Shown here: positions 52,072 to 60,502 of the stretch, in pieces
How positions within the stretch are numbered: position 1 is the stretch's first letter
Layout: each line of letters begins with the position of its first letter
From: CAZMOK01 sp964567785
GTDB taxonomy: Bacteria > Bacteroidota > Bacteroidia > Bacteroidales > JAGOPY01
Direction: 5' to 3'
DNA length: 64,000 nucleotides
NCBI GenBank assembly: GCA_964567785.1
Contig: CAZMOK010000006.1
Coordinates: 10,569-74,568, forward strand
The notes under the pieces: model-generated
Seen by the model: only the letters and a program-made list of their open reading frames with translations
Database searches by the model: none
What the model was told of the DNA's origin: nothing
Made by a program: the position numbers and the translations under genes

Positions 52072-52511
52072 CTAACAGGAGAAAAGTTTGGTGCCTGCTT
52101 TTCCAGCATTCCACCTACTAACAACAATAACTGGCTGATTACCCCGCTTTTTAGACCTGGGAAACAATTCAGAACTCTTTTTCCGGGTTAAATCATATAC
52201 CGACAGCTATAGCCTGGAAAGGTATAAAATTGGTTTTTCAACTACCGGTACCAACCCCGAAGATTTTATTATTGTATCTGGTTCAACACCCATGCTTACG
52301 CCTGCTGATGCCTGGGAAGAACTTGAAAACACGCTCTGAAAAAATGATCCGGACACTTATCCTTACCGACTCAAAAGGCAGGCTGGTCTTCAGGAAGGAT
52401 ATTTCGATCAAGGAATACATACTGAGCACTGAAAGCATGGCTCCCGGACTATACCTGTTAAGATTTGAAGGGGAATCCTGTTCCGGTTCAAGAAAGATTT
52501 TGGTAAGATAA
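52072..52511 (+). pseudogene. remnant of a type IX-secreted protein (choice-of-anchor J domain plus sorting domain)
   Basis: Three frames carry pieces of one protein. The first (from 52072) reads KFGACFSSIPPTNNNNWLITP. A one-base shift near 52150 leads to NNSELFFRVKSYTDSYSLERYKIGFSTTGTNPEDF, the core of a choice-of-anchor J/cleaved-adhesin domain, which stops at TGA 52337. A further shift gives the end of a type IX sorting domain (MIRTLILTDSKGRL... APGLYLLRFEG ... RKILVR) to 52511. The 5' part and the region between anchor domain and sorting domain are missing, so the gene is clearly broken. A strong terminator follows at 52536. Confidence 0.8.
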
Positions 52512-52535
52512 CAGCACGAAATAAGTATTGTTAAA

Positions 52536-52571
52536 GCGTAAACGCCCTGAAAGGGCTTTTACGCCTTTTTT
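52536..52571 (+). terminator. strong intrinsic terminator
   Basis: Stem GCGTAAA.GCCCT/AGGGC.TTTACGC with a 3-base loop (52536-52564) and a following CTTTTTT. It terminates the decayed gene upstream and shows that the next gene does not start at the TTG at 52528. Confidence 0.9.
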
Positions 52572-52614
52572 CATTATTCCCCTCAAACATTTTCTTATAT
52601 TTCTGAAAAAAATA

Positions 52615-53178
52615 ATGAAACATAAACCGGCTTTAAGAATATCCATATTCCTGAATATATTACTGTTGATCCTCTTAATACTGATTGCCTTTAACACCCA
52701 ATTTTATAAGATACGTGGGATTTCCAGCCTGGATGAGCAGAACAGTAAAGAGCTTTTCTCACTTGCCGGGGAAGCATTAAGATCAGGTGATGTGCCTGTT
52801 GGCTCTCTTGTTCTGTATGATGGCGAGATAATAGGAAAAGGATTTAATACAGTGTATAGGGATAAAAATATTTGTGGTCATGCAGAGATCAATGCCTTGA
52901 ACGATGCCATTCAAAAGCTTGGAATAAGGGAATTCCTTGACCTGGAAAGGGAAAAACTTGAGGTAATATCAACCTTTGAGCCCTGCGAGATGTGCAAGGG
53001 CACCCTTAATCACTACAGGATAAATAACCTGACTTTTATGAAGAGCAAAAGCTATGGTATCTGGATCAGGAATCACTGGGCTTCTTTCAGATATGAGTTA
53101 GCAAAAAGACAATCTCCCGGAACTCAAATCCAGGACTCATTGTTTATGCTGCACCCAGAATATCCCGGGAATAATTGA
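52615..53178 (+). CDS. membrane-anchored zinc-dependent nucleoside/cytidine deaminase-like protein
   Basis: A 187-residue protein from the ATG at 52615. One transmembrane segment (residues 9-26) with basic residues before it (KHKPALR) is followed by a complete CDA/TadA-like domain: PVGSLVLYDGEIIGKGFN, H89-A-E91 and P123-C-E-M-C127 (zinc and general-base residues). The positive-inside rule places the N terminus in the cytoplasm and the deaminase outside. Secreted or anchored deaminases are unusual. Guanine, tRNA-adenosine or free-nucleoside substrates are all possible. No toxin or immunity gene is next to it. The anchor could also be a signal peptide without a cleavage site. Confidence 0.85.
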   Translation: MKHKPALRISIFLNILLLILLILIAFNTQFYKIRGISSLDEQNSKELFSLAGEALRSGDVPVGSLVLYDGEIIGKGFNTVYRDKNICGHAEINALNDAIQKLGIREFLDLEREKLEVISTFEPCEMCKGTLNHYRINNLTFMKSKSYGIWIRNHWASFRYELAKRQSPGTQIQDSLFMLHPEYPGNN

Positions 53179-53213
53179 CCTTTTTATAGCTTATATTAAA
53201 AGATCTCAATTAT

Positions 53214-53234
53214 GATCACTGATCACTGATCACT
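53214..53234. repeat. heptamer array, 3 units of GATCACT
   Basis: GATCACT repeated three times between the deaminase and Wzz-like genes. Rotated, the unit is TGATCAC, one base from TGATAAC at other loci. Confidence 0.8.
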
Positions 53235-53246
53235 GTTAATTTTTAA

Positions 53247-53254
53247 TACCTTCG
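53247..53254 (+). promoter_or_regulatory. candidate -7 element (TACCTTCG)
   Basis: One base from TAnnTTTG (TTCG variant), 21 bases before the ATG at 53276. Confidence 0.4.
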
Positions 53255-53275
53255 TTTGAATCAACTTAATTGCAT

Positions 53276-54580
53276 ATGATCAATGATAAGAATGCCGACC
53301 GGGATGGCCTGATATTCATTCGATTCCTGGTCAAATACAGGGTGACACTTATTATTACCCTGATTGTTGCCGTTGCAGCCACCCTGGTCGCAACATGGTT
53401 GATGGAGCCAAAGTACAGGTCTTCGGGCATCATCTTCCCAACCCCTACCAACTCCCCGGAAAAGATCCTTGTTGAACCGCAGTTTGGCTATGAAGTCGAC
53501 GCCGATTGGCTGATGCAGGTACTTAGATCAGATATTGTAAGGGACACCCTGAATAATAAATTCAATCTTGTAGAGCACTTCGAAATTGATACATCCAGAT
53601 CAGGATGGCCTGACGACTTCAGGAAAGAGTATGAGGATATGCTGAACTTCGAAAGAACAAGATATATGTCGATCGAAATAACAGCAGTGACAAATAACCC
53701 GCAGCTATCGGCCGATATTGTGAACACAGTGATAAAAGATATTGACCAGATCAGGGAAAGCATCTTCAAATCAAATACTTACCAGTCGCTAATACACTAC
53801 GAAAACGCCTATTTCAGCAAAAAAAAGCATATAAACAAACTTGTCGACAGCATACACAACCTTCGTGATCACAATACCTCAAGATCGCTGGAACTCCTTT
53901 ACCGGCAGATCAGGAATAAGTCGGAGGAAATAGACAGGTACAGGGTCGAATTGGATTCAATGAGGAACAGCTATAATTTCTATGATCTTGAAACACACCT
54001 TGAAACCCTGAGCTCAGAACTCACCAAAGCCAGAAGCGCCTATTCCGGTGAAAAGGGGAAATATGACGTATACAAAAGATCACTGCCTGAAAAGGACAGC
54101 CTTTTGATCCTAACAGAAGCCAGGCTGGAAGCAGCTACACGGAAGATCAACAGACTTGAAACAGAGATTGAAACATTTGACGACATCAAGAAAAGATATG
54201 AGGAGCTGACCTACAAACTGCGATCAGATATAGAACAGTTAAATGAACTTACCAGGGAATATGAAAACACGGCAAATGATTTCGAGCCTTTTGTCAACAG
54301 CATACTCCTTGAGAGGCTATCGAGCGATTACACCCACGAGCAGGTGCTTCTGAACGAGTTGAGGTACAAATATGAGAACGCACAGCAGAATTATCGTAAT
54401 CCCATCCCCTCTGTCTATGTTATCAACAGAGCAGAACCTTCATACGAAAAAGTATCCCCTTCTTTACTGAAAAACGGGCTCATCATTACTGCGCCGTTGC
54501 TTTTACTTGTTGTGGGGGCATTGGCCCTTTATGAGAAATTTCTGTCGATAAAATCCAGGCTGAATGAACCGGCTGGCTGA
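53276..54580 (+). CDS. Wzz/GumC-like polysaccharide chain-length determinant
   Basis: About 434 residues from the ATG at 53276. An N-terminal membrane segment (about 25-45) is followed by the Wzz-like periplasmic domain (EPKYRSSGIIFPTPTNS) and a long coiled coil (about 160-370). A second transmembrane helix near the C terminus (LIITAPLLLLVVGALAL) closes the protein. It lacks the cytoplasmic tyrosine-kinase domain of BY-kinases. It determines polymer length with a polymerase; the overlapping next gene (17 bases) is an O-antigen ligase/Wzy-type protein, so they should act together. Confidence 0.88.
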   Translation: MINDKNADRDGLIFIRFLVKYRVTLIITLIVAVAATLVATWLMEPKYRSSGIIFPTPTNSPEKILVEPQFGYEVDADWLMQVLRSDIVRDTLNNKFNLVEHFEIDTSRSGWPDDFRKEYEDMLNFERTRYMSIEITAVTNNPQLSADIVNTVIKDIDQIRESIFKSNTYQSLIHYENAYFSKKKHINKLVDSIHNLRDHNTSRSLELLYRQIRNKSEEIDRYRVELDSMRNSYNFYDLETHLETLSSELTKARSAYSGEKGKYDVYKRSLPEKDSLLILTEARLEAATRKINRLETEIETFDDIKKRYEELTYKLRSDIEQLNELTREYENTANDFEPFVNSILLERLSSDYTHEQVLLNELRYKYENAQQNYRNPIPSVYVINRAEPSYEKVSPSLLKNGLIITAPLLLLVVGALALYEKFLSIKSRLNEPAG

Positions 54581-56024
54581 AAAAATACCGGTCAATATAA
54601 TGGTTACACTGCTCCTGCTTATCTATTTGACAGTGATTACCTATGGATTGGTTAATGATAAACAGAACCTTGTCATTGCTGCATCATCGCTCGCCTTATT
54701 GCCAATGGCCATATTCTTTTTTGTTTTCAGGTTGAAATTACTGGGCCTGGCAACCGCTTTTATCATACCCCTTTCGGTAAAGATACCGGTTGGAGGGGGT
54801 TCAATCCTGTCTTTCCCTGCAGAGGCATTAGTACTGGCAATAGCTGTACTATTCCTGGTCTATGCAGTGGTAAGGGAAAAGGAAGTGGATACGACAACAC
54901 TCAGGCATCCCCTTTCGGTACTCATTCTGCTCGATCTCGGCTGGTCGGTTTACACCGGAATGCTGGCTGAAATACCGCTAATTTCCTTCAAAAGAATACT
55001 GATCAAGTTGATCTTTATCATCGTTTTCTATTTCCTCTTCCTGGAAGCTTTCAGTAACAGGAAAAACATGAAGTCGGTATGGATCCTATACGCTTTAGGT
55101 TTGATAATCCCCATTTCCTGGACAATCTATAACCATTCACATTATGATTTCAGCAAGGTGGTCGCATTTTTAATGCCCCTGCCCTTCTATAACGATCACA
55201 CGCTTTATGCAACATGCATTGCTTTTATACTTCCTGTTATTATACTTTTCGGCCTCCGGCCCGGATGGTTCGGCATGACTGAAAAATGGAGATTTGTTTT
55301 CATTCCACTCACTATACTGTTGATCACTGGCGAATTTTTTTCATTCTCAAGGGCTGCCTGGCTCAGCATTCTTGCGGGGGCGCTGTCAGGGGCGCTTATT
55401 GTTTATCTGAAGTTCAGGGCAATCCACCTTTTGTTGCTCGTTCTGGCAGGCGCAGCCGTGCTGGCTTATTACAGCAGGGATATTTATCTGTACGCTGAGA
55501 AAGTTGACTCAGTAAGCCGGCATGAGGATGTGGGCGAGCATATGAGATCGGTCATCAACATTCAGACCGACGCCTCCAACCTTGAAAGGATCAACAGGTG
55601 GCAATGTGCACTCAGGATGTTTAATGACAGGCCGTTAACCGGTTTTGGTCCGGGAAATTATATGTTCGTTTACGGAAGGTACCAGGTGACCACCGAGATG
55701 ACCCGGATCAGCACAAACCACGGTGAAAAGGGCAATGCTCATTCCGAATACCTGATGTACCTGTCGGAAACGGGGCTCCCGGGGCTGATCATCTTTCTTC
55801 TGCTTATCTACATCGCAACAGCAAAAGCCATAAGGATATTCCACCGGAGTGAGGATAAAGCGATTAAATGGTTAGTGCTCACGGTACTCATTGGTTTCAT
55901 TTCCTATATTTTCCACGGGAATTTCAATTCCTTCATTGATACCGACAAGGCGTCAGTGCTGTTTTACGGAGCATTGGCGACAATCGCGGCTATAGATATC
56001 TATCACACCAGGGATGTCATCTAG
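54564..56024 (+). CDS. O-antigen ligase / Wzy-type polysaccharide polymerase
   Basis: A 486-residue integral membrane protein with about eleven hydrophobic segments. The large periplasmic loop has the Wzy_C signature: RPLTGFGPGNYMFVYGRYQ followed by NAHSEYLMYLSETGLPGLIIFLL. The family joins or polymerises undecaprenyl-linked glycans. No glycosyltransferase, flippase or sugar-nucleotide gene is in the window, so whether it is a ligase or a polymerase is unclear. The start overlaps the Wzz-like gene by 17 bases. Confidence 0.9.
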   Translation: MNRLAEKIPVNIMVTLLLLIYLTVITYGLVNDKQNLVIAASSLALLPMAIFFFVFRLKLLGLATAFIIPLSVKIPVGGGSILSFPAEALVLAIAVLFLVYAVVREKEVDTTTLRHPLSVLILLDLGWSVYTGMLAEIPLISFKRILIKLIFIIVFYFLFLEAFSNRKNMKSVWILYALGLIIPISWTIYNHSHYDFSKVVAFLMPLPFYNDHTLYATCIAFILPVIILFGLRPGWFGMTEKWRFVFIPLTILLITGEFFSFSRAAWLSILAGALSGALIVYLKFRAIHLLLLVLAGAAVLAYYSRDIYLYAEKVDSVSRHEDVGEHMRSVINIQTDASNLERINRWQCALRMFNDRPLTGFGPGNYMFVYGRYQVTTEMTRISTNHGEKGNAHSEYLMYLSETGLPGLIIFLLLIYIATAKAIRIFHRSEDKAIKWLVLTVLIGFISYIFHGNFNSFIDTDKASVLFYGALATIAAIDIYHTRDVI

Positions 56025-56066
56025 ATGTCTTCCGGATGTCATCTAGATGTCTTCCGGATGTCATCT
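56013..56066. repeat. 22-base tandem repeat, 2.5 copies
   Basis: GATGTCATCTAGATGTCTTCCG occurs twice in full (56013-56034, 56035-56056) and then its first 10 bases (56057-56066). The array includes the stop codon of the Wzy-like gene and ends close to the stop of the opposing methyltransferase. Confidence 0.9.
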
Positions 56067-56852
56067 CTCAATCCGGATCCAGGGAAAAGGACTCAGAGGA
56101 TATCCCAATCGCCTTAACAACCTGCTCTTCAAACTGTAAGGATTGTAAAGAATTGTTGAATGATAAGAGGAAAGAAAATCAAAAGAATGATGGTGGTAAT
56201 GGTTCATCATACTTGTGCTGTCTATCTCACTGAAATATGCATCACTCCTTTCAGAAGCTGCATCCCTTTCAGCCTCATTTTTATAAATAGGACTGTCGAG
56301 GATATGGATCTCCCCCTTTTTATTCAGCAGATCAAGCAACCGGTCAATAAGTTCGCATGGGTTTGAAAAATATTGAAGGGTACTGTTCAGTACGATAAGG
56401 TCGAAATAGCCGGGCTCGAAGATTTCCTCAAAAACATCCCCATACAAAAAGGCTGTCCCGGTGGCCGAAAATAACCTGGCAGCCTGTTCAACCTCTGTCC
56501 TGTTTATTTCGAGGCCGAAAAACAGAGTGGAAGAAAGAAAAGGCCTTATCCTGCTGATGAACCATCCATTTCCACAACCCAGGTCAAGCATTGATGAAAC
56601 TCCTTTCCTTTTAAGCAGGTACCCGGAAAAACGATCCAGGGTATCAGCCCTGTACAACCACTCCTTATTTAACGGGTGACTGTCAAAAAGATATGGAAGC
56701 TTCCTGACCAGGTCGTCCCCGAATACACGGCCCTCCTTTTGCCTTACTTCGAGGTATTTTTCTTCAAAATCCTTAAAGCGGCCAGTCTCTCCCAGGTAAA
56801 CTACCCCATTTCTTTCAGACCGGATATTTCTCAGCGCATCTTTTATCATCAT
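56061..56852 (-). CDS. class I SAM-dependent methyltransferase (first of the cluster)
   Basis: A 263-residue protein. The Rossmann SAM site is MLDLGCGNGWFISRIRPF, with an acidic residue at the end of strand 2 (GLEINRTEV) and the motif FDLIVLNSTLQYFSNP after it. The N-terminal 90 residues are a separate helical part. A C-terminal Ser/His-rich segment (NHYHHHSFDFLSSYH) is unusual. The substrate is unknown. Its start overlaps the stop of the radical SAM gene upstream by 4 bases, so it is the last gene of a coupled block. Confidence 0.85.
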   Translation of the reverse strand: MMIKDALRNIRSERNGVVYLGETGRFKDFEEKYLEVRQKEGRVFGDDLVRKLPYLFDSHPLNKEWLYRADTLDRFSGYLLKRKGVSSMLDLGCGNGWFISRIRPFLSSTLFFGLEINRTEVEQAARLFSATGTAFLYGDVFEEIFEPGYFDLIVLNSTLQYFSNPCELIDRLLDLLNKKGEIHILDSPIYKNEAERDAASERSDAYFSEIDSTSMMNHYHHHSFDFLSSYHSTILYNPYSLKSRLLRRLGYPLSPFPWIRIER

Positions 56853-58237
56853 TTGCTAACGGCCATAAGTACCCTTGAAATATTGCAGATCAATGAGTGT
56901 TTGACACCTCGGGTCATGTTTCTGTTTGCCAGTGCTTTACCGGCCTTCGCAGAATGATGCAGGTATCTTATGGCATGTGTATAGTAAGTTCGCCTGTAGG
57001 TGCGCCTGAAATCTATTTCCCGGTCGGTATAACAACCCCATTCACCCGGGACCTTCAACCCGGCTTTCTCTGCTTCTGCATAAAGTGCGGTGCCTGGAAT
57101 GGGATAGGCCATTGTGATGGTCAGCAGGTCGGGAAGTGAATCACGCAGGTGTTTTGCAGTTTCAACAATATCCTTTTCTGTTTCACCAGGGTATCCAAGC
57201 ATCAGGAAGGTCCCAGATTCTATTCCCGCTCTCTTCGTGGCTTTGATCATATCCCTGACCCTGGCAGCTTCCACCCGCCTGTCCATGAGGTCAAGGACTT
57301 TCTGGGAACCACTCTCGGCCCCGATCCAGAGCGTGTTGCACCCACTTTCTTTCAGGAGGGCAATTACCTCGTCATCCATCCTGTCGGCTCGTGAAACACA
57401 TTCATAGCTGATCTCCAGGCCCCTGGACTTTATTTCATCCGTAAAGCCCTTCAACCATTCCTTGCTGATGGTGAATACATCGTCTACAATCCAATACCTG
57501 TCGGGATTATATCTTTTCTGAAGTTTTTCAAGTTCACCGACGACCATTTCGGGTGACCTCCGGCGGAAAGTCCTGCCAAAAACCGCTTTACTGCACCAGC
57601 GGCAGGAATACGGGCAACCCCTCATGGTACTTATTGTCATTGAGGTGAAGCCATGATTTTCTTTCCAGGTTGAAAAATACGGTTCAATGTCTATCAATCC
57701 GAAATCCGGGAAGGGCAGCTCATCAATATTTTCAATCAGTCCAGGCTCTCCGGTATAAACTGTTTCATTGTTCTCATCCCGATAGGAAATACCGGGTATA
57801 GAAGCAGGAGGGCCCTTTTTATCTCCCTCAAGATGCATGATCAGCCTGTAAAATGTATGCTCCCCCTCCCCCGTTATGCAATAATCAGCGCCCCGGTCAA
57901 GGTATTTTCCGGTATGATAGCTCACATCCGGCCCGCCCAGGATCACAACAATATCATCCAGTTCTTCGGAGTTTTTAATGAATTCCAGCATTTTAACGAT
58001 GTTGACCCGGGTCATCAGGTTCACATACAGCCCAAGGTAACGGGGTTTATTTTTCAGTAAAAAGTCACATAATTCATCGTAACTGCTGAAAGTTGAATCG
58101 AATATCTCACAATCAATATTTTTAGTCTTCAGGTATGTTGTAATATGGAGCAACCCCTGGGGTGGATAGGGCATCATGACGGATTCTTCCACCTTATCCT
58201 CTTTGAGAAAATAACCATGGCCCAGCAATACATTCAT
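56849..58237 (-). CDS. B12-binding domain radical SAM protein (first)
   Basis: A 462-residue protein. Residues 1-190 form a cobalamin-binding-type domain with GGPDVSYHTGKYLDRGADY but lacking DxHxxG. The radical SAM core binds a 4Fe-4S cluster through C208, C212 and C215 (GCPYSCRWCSK), with GAESGSQKVLDLMDRR later in the barrel. The C-terminal 90 residues resemble class B members such as BchE and HpnP. These enzymes methylate or cyclise unactivated carbons. It is coupled by 4-base overlaps to methyltransferases on both sides, so the substrate may be shared. Confidence 0.88.
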   Translation of the reverse strand: MNVLLGHGYFLKEDKVEESVMMPYPPQGLLHITTYLKTKNIDCEIFDSTFSSYDELCDFLLKNKPRYLGLYVNLMTRVNIVKMLEFIKNSEELDDIVVILGGPDVSYHTGKYLDRGADYCITGEGEHTFYRLIMHLEGDKKGPPASIPGISYRDENNETVYTGEPGLIENIDELPFPDFGLIDIEPYFSTWKENHGFTSMTISTMRGCPYSCRWCSKAVFGRTFRRRSPEMVVGELEKLQKRYNPDRYWIVDDVFTISKEWLKGFTDEIKSRGLEISYECVSRADRMDDEVIALLKESGCNTLWIGAESGSQKVLDLMDRRVEAARVRDMIKATKRAGIESGTFLMLGYPGETEKDIVETAKHLRDSLPDLLTITMAYPIPGTALYAEAEKAGLKVPGEWGCYTDREIDFRRTYRRTYYTHAIRYLHHSAKAGKALANRNMTRGVKHSLICNISRVLMAVSK

Positions 58238-59034
58238 TTTTGTACCTCCAGTTCAACCAGGAAATGATCCGATATACCGGCCAATTTGCCAATCCCACCT
58301 GATAATCTTTCGAGATAGTTCAGCAGGCCCAGCAAGCGGGACTTATTCCTGAAATAATTATTGAGGTACGAAGGAGGGATAAAAACACCAACCGGCCTGA
58401 TTTTTCTCACATGATATCTTTCCCCTGCTAAAGCCTTAATTCCGGCCGGGGAATAGAACCAGGTGTTTACGGCAAATCCGCCCAGGTTGACATCCAGCGG
58501 ACCGACGCCTTTTCTCCTGGCTGAAGCCTCTTTGTTTCCTTTCATCGTGAAATAGAACCACTCCCAAAGACAAAATTGCGACATTAATACCATTACAAAT
58601 CTTCCCCCGGGATTCAGCATTTCAAAAGCCTGGTCCATAATAGTCCCAAGCGTACCGGGACTTACGCAGTTCAACCCTCCAAAATTACTGAAAACCATAT
58701 CAAAACTCCGGTCTTCGGGATAAGCATTAAGATCCTCCAGGTCAAGTATGGTAAAGGAAACGTTTGCCTTATTGTCTGATCTCTTTGCTTTGCCTGCAGC
58801 GATCTCTATCATCTTCTCCGAAGCATCGGTGGCCATAACATTATGTCCCATCGAGGCCATCCAGAGGGCATCCTCCCCGGTACCACAGCCAAGCTCGAGG
58901 ATTTCAAGGGTCTGCTTGTGCCTGAAATATTTTTCCAGGAAGCTCCAAACCCTGTGCCTCTGATGCCTGCCAATGGGGGAATTGACAAATTCATGGTCAT
59001 AATTGATCGCTACCCGGTCAAAAGAGCTTTCCAT
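58234..59034 (-). CDS. class I SAM-dependent methyltransferase (second of the cluster)
   Basis: A 266-residue enzyme with ILELGCGTGEDALWMASMGHNVMATDAS (SAM loop and strand-2 acid) and FDMVFSNFGGLNCVS. The opening ESSFDRVAINYDHEF is typical of UbiE/Coq5-like and lipid methyltransferases. A hydrophobic C-terminal part is consistent with a lipid-like substrate. It overlaps the radical SAM gene by 4 bases on its 3' side and starts 4 bases after the other radical SAM gene. Confidence 0.88.
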   Translation of the reverse strand: MESSFDRVAINYDHEFVNSPIGRHQRHRVWSFLEKYFRHKQTLEILELGCGTGEDALWMASMGHNVMATDASEKMIEIAAGKAKRSDNKANVSFTILDLEDLNAYPEDRSFDMVFSNFGGLNCVSPGTLGTIMDQAFEMLNPGGRFVMVLMSQFCLWEWFYFTMKGNKEASARRKGVGPLDVNLGGFAVNTWFYSPAGIKALAGERYHVRKIRPVGVFIPPSYLNNYFRNKSRLLGLLNYLERLSGGIGKLAGISDHFLVELEVQK

Positions 59035-59038
59035 AGTA

Positions 59039-60502
59039 TCAGATGCCGCCTGTTTGTTTCAGTTTTAACCTGTCGGCCCAGATGGCCGGGTAATAATATG
59101 CAACTGCTATCAGGTACCTGAACAGTTCTCTATTCCACATCGAGGGTTTTACCAGTGCGCGCCTGAGGAGCCGCAGGCGTTGCCTTCTCCTGTATAGTTT
59201 ATGAGTGTACCTGTGAAGTCTTTTATAGTATTCGGGGGGGAATGTACCGGTGTACATCAGCGCAAGCTCATCCGAATCTTTCCAGTTGGCTTTTTCCTTT
59301 AGTTCTTCTTTTACTTGTTCATGAAAAGGTGTGCCGGGCAGGGGGTATGATATTGAAATGCCCAGGTCATCCGGCATGGAACCCAGTACCATTTTTATGG
59401 TTTCCCTGATGTCCTCGAGCTCTTCACCCAGGTAACCGAACTGGATGAAAAAAGCCGCCTTGATACCATGATCTTTCAGTAATTCCCTTGCCCTGACAAT
59501 CTGTTCCACGGTCTGATCCTTGTTCATTGCATCGAGCACCTTTTGTGAACCTGATTCCGCACCTAGCCATACGGTATCCGCCCCGGTAGCTGCCAGGTCT
59601 TCAGCCATCCTGTCCTTTAAAATAAGGTCGGCCCGCGATTGCACAGTGTATGTAAAAGAGAGGCCGCTTTCCCCGACAAGCTTCCTGAACTTGTCCATCC
59701 ATCCTTTTTTAAGCCCGAAAATATCATCGCAGATCCAGAAATGGCTCACTCCATATGTATTGATCAGAAGTTTCATCTCTTCTACCACATTTTCAGGCGA
59801 TCTTGAATTGTATTCATATCCATAGATGGGCTTTGCGCACCATGAACAATTGTAGGGACATCCTCTTGTAGTGGCCAGGTTGATAGAATAATAGCCATGG
59901 TTTTTCAACCAGATATATTTATAAAGATCCAGATCAGCCAGGTCCCACGAAGGAAAGGGAAGGCTGTCGAGATCACGGATAACAGGCCTCAGTTCGTTCT
60001 TGATAACCTTGTCACCGGCTTTATAAGCTATTCCCTGTATTTCACCGGGATCAATATTATTTTTGCGCAGAGCGATGAACAGTTCCCGGAGTGTTTCCTC
60101 CCCTTCTCCGAGAATAATGTAATCGGCGCCTTTTCCAAGGTATTCCCGGTAATGATCCGTTGAGTCGGAACTGGAAACAATAACAGTGCAGCCCTTCTCC
60201 TTCCCCATCCTGATCATTTCAAAGGCAGCCTCCCTCATGTTTGTGAGGCACATTTTAGTGAGGTAGTTGAAACCATCATCATAGATCACGAGGAGACCGG
60301 GTTGATGCATTTCAAGCAAGGGGGCCAGTTCTTCAGGGCTTTCCGTGAGGTTGGTATCGTGAAAAACAACATCACTCCCCTCCCCTCTCAAAACCGATGC
60401 TGCGTAAAGAGTTCCAAGGGGCGGGTAATACCGCTTCGACTTCCATTGCTTTTGATCGAAGCGATAAAAGTAAGAGTGTGTCAGCAATACCTTATTCCCC
60501 AT
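59039..60502 (-). CDS. B12-binding domain radical SAM protein (second)
   Basis: About 487 residues, starting at the ATG at 60502 (a TTG 6 bases upstream is less likely). The plan is the same as the first: a B12-type N domain (VIVSSSDSTDHYREYLGKGADYIILGEGE), a cluster motif GCPYNCSWCAK with C215, C219 and C222, and GAESGSQKVLDAMNKDQ. The two proteins are clearly paralogues, but the N domains differ. The start overlaps the nucleotidyltransferase-fold gene by 11 bases. Confidence 0.88.
   Translation of the reverse strand: MGNKVLLTHSYFYRFDQKQWKSKRYYPPLGTLYAASVLRGEGSDVVFHDTNLTESPEELAPLLEMHQPGLLVIYDDGFNYLTKMCLTNMREAAFEMIRMGKEKGCTVIVSSSDSTDHYREYLGKGADYIILGEGEETLRELFIALRKNNIDPGEIQGIAYKAGDKVIKNELRPVIRDLDSLPFPSWDLADLDLYKYIWLKNHGYYSINLATTRGCPYNCSWCAKPIYGYEYNSRSPENVVEEMKLLINTYGVSHFWICDDIFGLKKGWMDKFRKLVGESGLSFTYTVQSRADLILKDRMAEDLAATGADTVWLGAESGSQKVLDAMNKDQTVEQIVRARELLKDHGIKAAFFIQFGYLGEELEDIRETIKMVLGSMPDDLGISISYPLPGTPFHEQVKEELKEKANWKDSDELALMYTGTFPPEYYKRLHRYTHKLYRRRQRLRLLRRALVKPSMWNRELFRYLIAVAYYYPAIWADRLKLKQTGGI

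Noticed and set aside
52230..52511. A separate 93-residue protein gene
   Set aside because: Its front part is out-of-frame sequence over the choice-of-anchor domain, and its end is a type IX sorting domain remnant; it is part of a pseudogene.
52528..52614. Start of the deaminase at the TTG at 52528
   Set aside because: This leader would run through a strong terminator hairpin; the ATG at 52615 gives a normal anchor segment.
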